The notes below the pieces were generated by a model. It was not told the origin of the DNA. It worked only from the letters and a program-made list of their open reading frames with translations, and made no database searches. The position numbers and the translations under genes are program-made. Positions 58,546 to 64,000 of a stretch of DNA of 64,000 nt are shown piece after piece (the first letter of the stretch is position 1; each line of letters begins with the position of its first letter). The stretch is from NCBI RefSeq assembly GCF_050947335.1, contig NW_027473588.1, forward strand, positions 153,384 through 217,383, written 5' to 3'. Source of the DNA: Megachile rotundata. Taxonomy: Eukaryota; Arthropoda; Insecta; Hymenoptera; Megachilidae.

Positions 58546-59370
58546 TGTGATTGTGTGATTGTGATTGTGTGATTGTGATTGTGTGATTGTGATTGTGTGA
58601 TTGTGATTGTGTGATTGTGATTGTGTGATTGTGATTGTGTGATTGTGATTGTGTGATTGTGATTGTGTGATTGTGATTGTGTGATTGTGATTGTGTGATT
58701 GTGATTGTGTGATTGTGATTGTGTGATTGTGATTGTGTGATTGTGATTGTGTGATTGTGATTGTGTGATTGTGATTGTGTGATTGTGATTGTGTGATTGT
58801 GATTGTGTGATTGTGATTGTGTGATTGTGATTGTGTGATTGTGATTGTGTGATTGTGATTGTGTGATTGTGATTGTGTGATTGTGATTGTGTGATTGTGG
58901 TTGTGTGATTGTGTGATTGAGTGGTTGTGTGATTGTGTGATTGTGTGATTGTGTGATTGTGTAATTGTGATTGTGTGATTGTGTGATTGTGATTGTGTGA
59001 TTGTGTGATTGTGTGATTGTGTAATTGTGATTGTGTGATTGTGTGATTGTGTGATTGTGTGATTGTGAGATTGTGTGAATTGTGTGGTTGTGTGATTGTG
59101 TGATTGTGTGATTGTGTGATTGCGATTGTGTGATTGCGATTGTGTGATTGTGATTGTGTGATTGTGATTGTGTGATTGTGATTGTGTGATTGTGTGCTTG
59201 TGTGATTGTGTGAATTGTGTCGTTGTGTGATTGTGTGATTGTGTGATTGTGTGATTGCGATTGTGTGATTGCGATTGTGTGATTGTGATTGTATGATTGT
59301 GATTGTGTGTTTGTGATTGTGTGATTGTGTGATTGTGTGATTGTGTGATTGTGTGATTGTGATTGTGTGA
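58540..59370. repeat. 14-mer core and GTCGTT block
   Basis: 14-mer core, GTGGTT and GAGTGG at 58919 (392 bp, 28 x 14, from GATTGAG), GTAATT pair, GAGATT, GAATTGTGTGG near 59078, GCGATT pair, GTGCTT, GAATTGTGTCG at 59212, GTATGATT near 59290, GTGTTTG and 8-mers. Confidence 0.91.
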
Positions 59371-59600
59371 TTGTGATTGTGTGATTGTGATTGTGTGATT
59401 GTGATTGTGTGATTGTGATTGTGTGATTGTGATTGTGTGATTGTGATTGTGTGATTGTGATTGTGTGATTGTGATTGTGTGATTGTGATTGTGTGATTGT
59501 GATTGTGTGATTGTGATTGTGTGATTGTGATTGTGTGATTGTGATTGTGTGATTGTGATTGTGTGATTGTGATTGTGTGATTGTGATTGTGTGATTGTGT
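59365..59600. repeat. 14-mer array lacking the GATTATGAG step
   Basis: About sixteen plain 14-mers follow GTGTTTG here, then GTAATT at 59615. In the other GTATGATT copies only about four 14-mers precede GATTATGAG. Copy 1 of the 7,256-bp repeat has GCGATT and 8-mers instead, so its left boundary must lie inside this array. Confidence 0.9.
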
Positions 59601-62600
59601 GATTGTGTGATTGTGTAATTGTGATTGTGCGATTGTGATTGTGTGATTGTGAGATTGTGTGAATTGTGTGATTGTGTGATTGTGTGATTGATTGATTGTG
59701 TGATTGCGATTGTGTGATTGTGATTGTGTGATTGTGATTGTGTGATTGTGATTGTGTGATTGTGATTGTGTGATTGTGATTGTGTGATTGTGATTGTGTG
59801 ATTGTGATTGTGTGATTGTGATTGTGTGATTGTGATTGTGTGATTGTGATTGTGTGATTGTGATTGTGTGATTGTGATTGTGTGATTGTGATTGTGTGAT
59901 TGTGATTGTGTGATTGTGGTTGTGTGATTGTGATTGTGTGATTGTGATTGTGTGATTGTGACTGTGTGATTGTGTGAGTGTGTGATTGTGTGATTGTGTG
60001 ATTGTGTGATTGTGTGATTGTGTGATTGTGTGGTTGTGTGATCGTGTGATTGAGTGATTGTGTGTTTGTGTGATTGTGTGATTGCGTGATTGTGTGATTG
60101 TGTGATTGTGTAATTGTGATTGTGTGATTGTGATTGTGTGATTGTGTGATTGTGTGATTGTGTGATTGAGTGATTGTGTGATTGTGATTGTGTGATTGTG
60201 ATTGTGTGATTGTGATTGTGTGATTGTGATTGTGTGATTGTGATTGTGTGATTGTGATTGTGTGATTGTGATTGTGTGATTGTGATTGTGTGATTGTGAT
60301 TGTGTGATTGTGATTGTGTGATTGTGATTGTGTGATTGTGATTGTGTGATTGTGATTGTGTGATTGTGATTGTGTGATTGTGATTGTGTGATTGTGATTG
60401 TGTGATTGTGATTGTGTGATTGTGATTGTGTGATTGTGATTGTGTGATTGTGATTGTGTGATTGTGATTGTGTGATTGTGATTGTGTGATTGTGATTGTG
60501 TGATTGTGATTGTGTGATTGTGATTGTGTGATTGTGATTGTGTGATTGTGGTTGTGTGATTGTGTGATTGAGTGGTTGTGTGATTGTGTGATTGTGTGAT
60601 TGTGTGATTGTGTAATTGTGATTGTGTGATTGTGTGATTGTGATTGTGTGATTGTGTGATTGTGTGATTGTGTAATTGTGATTGTGTGATTGTGTGATTG
60701 TGTGATTGTGTGATTGTGAGATTGTGTGAATTGTGTGGTTGTGTGATTGTGTGATTGTGTGATTGTGTGATTGCGATTGTGTGATTGCGATTGTGTGATT
60801 GTGATTGTGTGATTGTGATTGTGTGATTGTGATTGTGTGATTGTGTGCTTGTGTGATTGTGTGAATTGTGTCGTTGTGTGATTGTGTGATTGTGTGATTG
60901 TGTGATTGCGATTGTGTGATTGCGATTGTGTGATTGTGATTGTATGATTGTGATTGTGTGTTTGTGATTGTGTGATTGTGTGATTGTGTGATTGTGTGAT
61001 TGTGTGATTGTGATTGTGTGATTGTGATTGTGTGATTGTGATTGTGTGATTGTGATTGTGTGATTATGAGATTGTGTGAATTGTGTGATTGTGTGAGTGT
61101 GTGATTGTGTGATTGTGTGATTGTGTGATTGTGTGATTGTGTGATTGTGTGGTTGTGTGATCGTGTGATTGAGTGATTGTGTGTTTGTGTGATTGTATGA
61201 TTGCGTGATTGTGTGATTGTGTGATTGTGTAATTGTGATTGTGTGATTGTGATTGTGTGATTGTGTGATTATGTGATTGTGTGATTGTGTGATTGAGTGA
61301 TTGTGTGATTGTGATTGTGTGATTGTGATTGTGTGATTGTGATTGTGTGATTGTGATTGTGTGATTGTGATTGTGTGATTGTGATTGTGTGATTGTGATT
61401 GTGTGATTGTGATTGTGTGATTGTGATTGTGTGATTGTGATTGTGTGATTGTGATTGTGTGATTGTGATTGTGTGATTGTGATTGTGTGATTGTGATTGT
61501 GTGATTGTGATTGTGTGATTGTGATTGTGTGATTGTGATTGTGTGATTGTGATTGTGTGATTGTGATTGTGTGATTGTGATTGTGTGATTGTGATTGTGT
61601 GATTGTGATTGTGTGATTGTGATTGTGTGATTGGGATTGTGTGATTGTGATTGTGTGATTGTGATTGTGTGATTGTGATTGTGTGATTGTGGTTGTGTGA
61701 TTGTGTGATTGAGTGGTTGTGTGATTGTGTGATTGTGTGATTGTGTGATTGTGTAATTGTGATTGTGTGATTGTGTGATTGTGATTGTGTGATTGTGTGA
61801 TTGTGTGATTGTGTAATTGTGATTGTGTGATTGTGTGATTGTGTGATTGTGTGATTGTGTGATTGTGTGATTGTGTGATTGTGTGATTGTGTGATTGTGT
61901 GATTGTGTGATTGTGTGATTGTGTGATTGCGATTGTGTGATTGTGATTGTGTGATTGTGATTGTGTGATTGTGATTGTGTGATTGTGATTGTGTGATTGT
62001 GATTGTGTGATTGTGTGATTGTGTGATTGTGTAATTGTGATTGTGCGATTGTGATTGTGTGATTGTGAGATTGTGTGAATTGTGTGATTGTGTGATTGTG
62101 TGATTGATTGATTGTGTGATTGCGATTGTGTGATTGCGATTGTGTGATTGTGATTGTGTGATTGTGATTGTGTGATTGTGATTGTGTGATTGTGATTGTG
62201 TGATTGTGATTGTGTGATTGTGATTGTGTGATTGTGATTGTGTGATTGTGATTGTGTGATTGTGGTTGTGTGATTGTGATTGTGTGATTGTGATTGTGTG
62301 ATTGTGACTGTGTGATTGTGTGAGTGTGTGATTGTGTGATTGTGTGATTGTGTGATTGTGTGATTGTGTGGTTGTGTGATCGTGTGATTGAGTGATTGTG
62401 TGTTTGTGTGATTGTGTGATTGCGTGATTGTGTGATTGTGTGATTGTGTAATTGTGATTGTGTGATTGTGATTGTGTGATTGTGTGATTGTGTGATTGAG
62501 TGATTGTGTGATTGTGATTGTGTGATTGTGATTGTGTGATTGTGATTGTGTGATTGTGATTGTGTGATTGTGATTGTGTGATTGTGATTGTGTGATTGTG

Positions 62601-63030
62601 ATTGTGTGATTGTGATTGTGTGATTGTGATTGTGTGATTGTGATTGTGTGATTGTGATTGTGTGATTGTGATTGTGTGATTGTGATTGTGTGATTGTGAT
62701 TGTGTGATTGTGATTGTGTGATTGTGATTGTGTGATTGTGATTGTGTGATTGTGATTGTGTGATTGTCATTGTGTGATTGTCATTGTGTGATTGTGATTG
62801 TGTGATTGTGATTGTGTGATTGTGATTGTGTGATTGTGATTGTGTGATTGTGATTGTGTGATTGTGATTGTGTGATTGTGATTGTGTGATTGTGATTGTG
62901 TGATTGTGATTGTGTGATTGTGATTGTGTGATTGTGATTGTGTGATTGTGATTGTGTGATTGTGATTGTGTGATTGTGATTGTGTGATTGTGATTGTGTG
63001 ATTGTGATTGTGTGATTGTGATTGTGTGAT
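59590..63030. repeat. Duplication with 7,256-bp offset, copy 2
   Basis: GTAATT 59615, GATTGATTGATT 59686, GTGGTT 59916, GATTGAG 60164, GAGTGG 60570, GAATTGTGTCG 60863, GATTATGAG 61062, GATTGGG 61629, GATTGATTGATT 62102, GTGGTT 62262, two GTCATT (62766, 62780) and GATAGTG 63028. It includes a composite module C with a 420-bp core (61291-61711). It differs from copy 1 in 14-mer copy number and in having two rather than four GTCATT units. Confidence 0.94.
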
Positions 63031-64000
63031 AGTGATTGTGTGATTGTGATTGTGTGATTGTGATTGTGTGATTGTGATTGTGTGATTGTGATTGTGTGAT
63101 TGTGATTGTGTGATTGTGATTGTGTGATTGTGATTGTGTGATTGTGATTGTGTGATTGTGATTGTGTGATTGTGATTGTGTGATTGTGATTGTGTGATTG
63201 TGATTGTGTGATTGTGATTGTGTGATTGTGATTGTGTGATTGTGATTGTGTGATTGTGATTGTGTGATTGTGATTGTGTGATTGTGATTGTGTGATTGTG
63301 ATTGTGTGATTGTGATTGTGTGATTGTGATTGTGTGATTGTGATTGTGTGATTGTGATTGTGTGATTGTGATTGTGTGATTGTGATTGTGTGATTGTGAT
63401 TGTGTGATTGTGATTGTGTGATTGTGATTGTGTGATTGTGATTGTGTGATTGTGATTGTGTGATTGTGATTGTGTGATTGTGATTGTGTGATTGTGATTG
63501 TGTGATTGTGATTGTGTGATTGTGATTGTGTGATTGTGATTGTGTGATTGTGATTGTGTGATTGTGATTGTGTGATTGTGATTGTGTGATTGTGATTGTG
63601 TGATTGTGATTGTGTGATTGTGATTGTGTGATTGTGATTGTGTGATTGTGATTGTGTGATTGTGATTGTGTGATTGTGATTGTGTGATTGTGATTGTGTG
63701 ATTGTGATTGTGTGATTGTGATTGTGTGATTGTGATTGTGTGATTGTGATTGTGTGATTGTGATTGTGTGATTGTGATTGTGTGATTGTGATTGTGTGAT
63801 TGTGATTGTGTGATTGTGATTGTGTGATTGTGATTGTGTGATTGTGATTGTGTGATTGTGATTGTGTGATTGTGATTGTGTGATTGTGATTGTGTGATTG
63901 TGATTGTGTGATTGTGATTGTGTGATTGTGATTGTGTGATTGTGATTGTGTGATTGTGATTGTGTGATTGTGATTGTGTGATTGTGATTGTGTGATTGTG
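62510..64000. repeat. 14-mer array running off the right edge, about 106 units visible
   Basis: A plain GTGTGATTGTGATT array apart from GTCATT at 62766 and 62780 and GATAGTG at 63028. From there to the window end no deviation was seen. Its true length is unknown. Confidence 0.95.

Larger units (their letters stand above)
1..64000. repeat. Whole-window satellite built from two words, 8-mer GTGTGATT and 6-mer GTGATT
   Basis: Every stretch I read is GTGTGATT, GTGATT, or a one- or two-base variant of them, and no unique sequence interrupts the array. The dominant higher unit is the 14-mer GTGTGATTGTGATT (8+6); pure 8-mer runs are second. In the 14-mer the + strand has 5 G, 7 T, 2 A and no C; in the 8-mer it has 3 G, 4 T, 1 A and no C, so strand asymmetry is extreme throughout. 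On the + strand TGA recurs in all three frames because neither 8 nor 14 is divisible by 3. On the - strand plain units contain no stop. No family name is assigned because I do not recognise it. Confidence 0.97.

Noticed and set aside
47179..62113. GATTGATTGATT as an attachment site or target-site duplication
   Set aside because: It occurs six times at the same place in a copied module and is simply GATT with the GTG linkers lost; no element lies between copies.
13822..62770. Ten very long minus-strand open frames (13822-16269, 20768-34840, 25858-32712, 32941-34815, 37533-41702, 38933-41677, 47717-50575, 47779-50505, 53808-55514, 61064-62770) of His/Asn/Thr/Ile/Gln/Ser repeats
   Set aside because: Units of 8 and 14 nt are out of step with codons, so all three frames give the same peptide, and several of these frames overlap each other in different frames. 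Starts and stops come from single-base variants (GTCATT, GATCAT, GTTATT, GATTATG). There is no unique domain, signal peptide, codon bias or splice context.
53808..62770. Two 568-residue open frames of identical length as a gene pair
   Set aside because: They are the same non-coding segment copied 7,256 bp apart; both ends are made by the same variants (GATTATGAG and GTCATT).
1..64000. CRISPR array
   Set aside because: Spacing is 8 or 14 bp with no unique spacers, leader or cas genes; units are contiguous tandem copies.
1..64000. Telomeric repeat
   Set aside because: The G/T-rich strand bias is telomere-like, but GGG runs appear only as rare variants, the unit matches no telomere motif I know, and the layered module structure is that of a satellite. 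No chromosome end is visible.
1..64000. Z-DNA from GT alternation
   Set aside because: Alternation lasts only about five bases (GTGTG) before GATT breaks it, too short for a supported call.
1..64000. Hairpin terminators, riboswitches, tRNA or rRNA genes
   Set aside because: The + strand lacks C and AATC, so no stems form; no conserved RNA sequence was seen.

Overview
The window is one continuous satellite-type tandem repeat. I found no protein-coding gene, RNA gene, mobile element, CRISPR array, promoter or unique sequence in it. All 64,000 bases are built from two related words read on the + strand: an 8-mer GTGTGATT and a 6-mer GTGATT. They combine as pure 8-mer runs or as a 14-mer, GTGTGATTGTGATT (8+6). 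Put differently, GATT blocks are joined by one or two GT dinucleotides. The + strand is almost free of C and about half T. C appears only as point variants such as GACT, GATC, GACC, GCGATT and GTCATT. A satellite this long and layered suggests a eukaryotic heterochromatic or subtelomeric region resolved by long reads. The sequence itself does not identify the organism.

Layout. Left domain (1 to about 31.6 kb): long homogeneous 14-mer arrays (about 0.7-2.7, 5.9-8.5, 11.4-13.8, 18.1-20.7, 22.1-25.8 and 28.5-31.6 kb) alternate with 'compound modules' of 8-mers that carry a recurring, ordered set of variants (GATAGTG, GTGGTT, GACT, GAGTG, GATTTTG, GCGACT, GCGATT, GTAATT, and GATCG/GACCG clusters). 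Middle domain (about 31.6-46.2 kb): mostly 8-mers with a different variant vocabulary (GTGCTT, GAGATT, GAATTG, GTCGTT, GATTGATGATT). It contains three copies of a C-rich block (about 32.7, 34.8 and 41.7 kb) and nested tandem duplications. Right domain (about 46.2-64 kb): composite modules with conserved edges and 14-mer cores of variable copy number, plus a duplication with a 7,256-bp offset (about 52.3-55.8 versus 59.6-63.0 kb).

The window works as a record of satellite evolution: point variants spread into runs, whole modules duplicate at offsets from 236 bp to over 13 kb, and paralogous copies differ almost entirely by multiples of 8 or 14 bp. The very long open frames on the minus strand (up to 14,073 nt, repeating His/Asn/Thr/Ile/Gln/Ser) exist because the C/A-rich strand of these words cannot form a stop codon in any frame. 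I do not regard them as genes.
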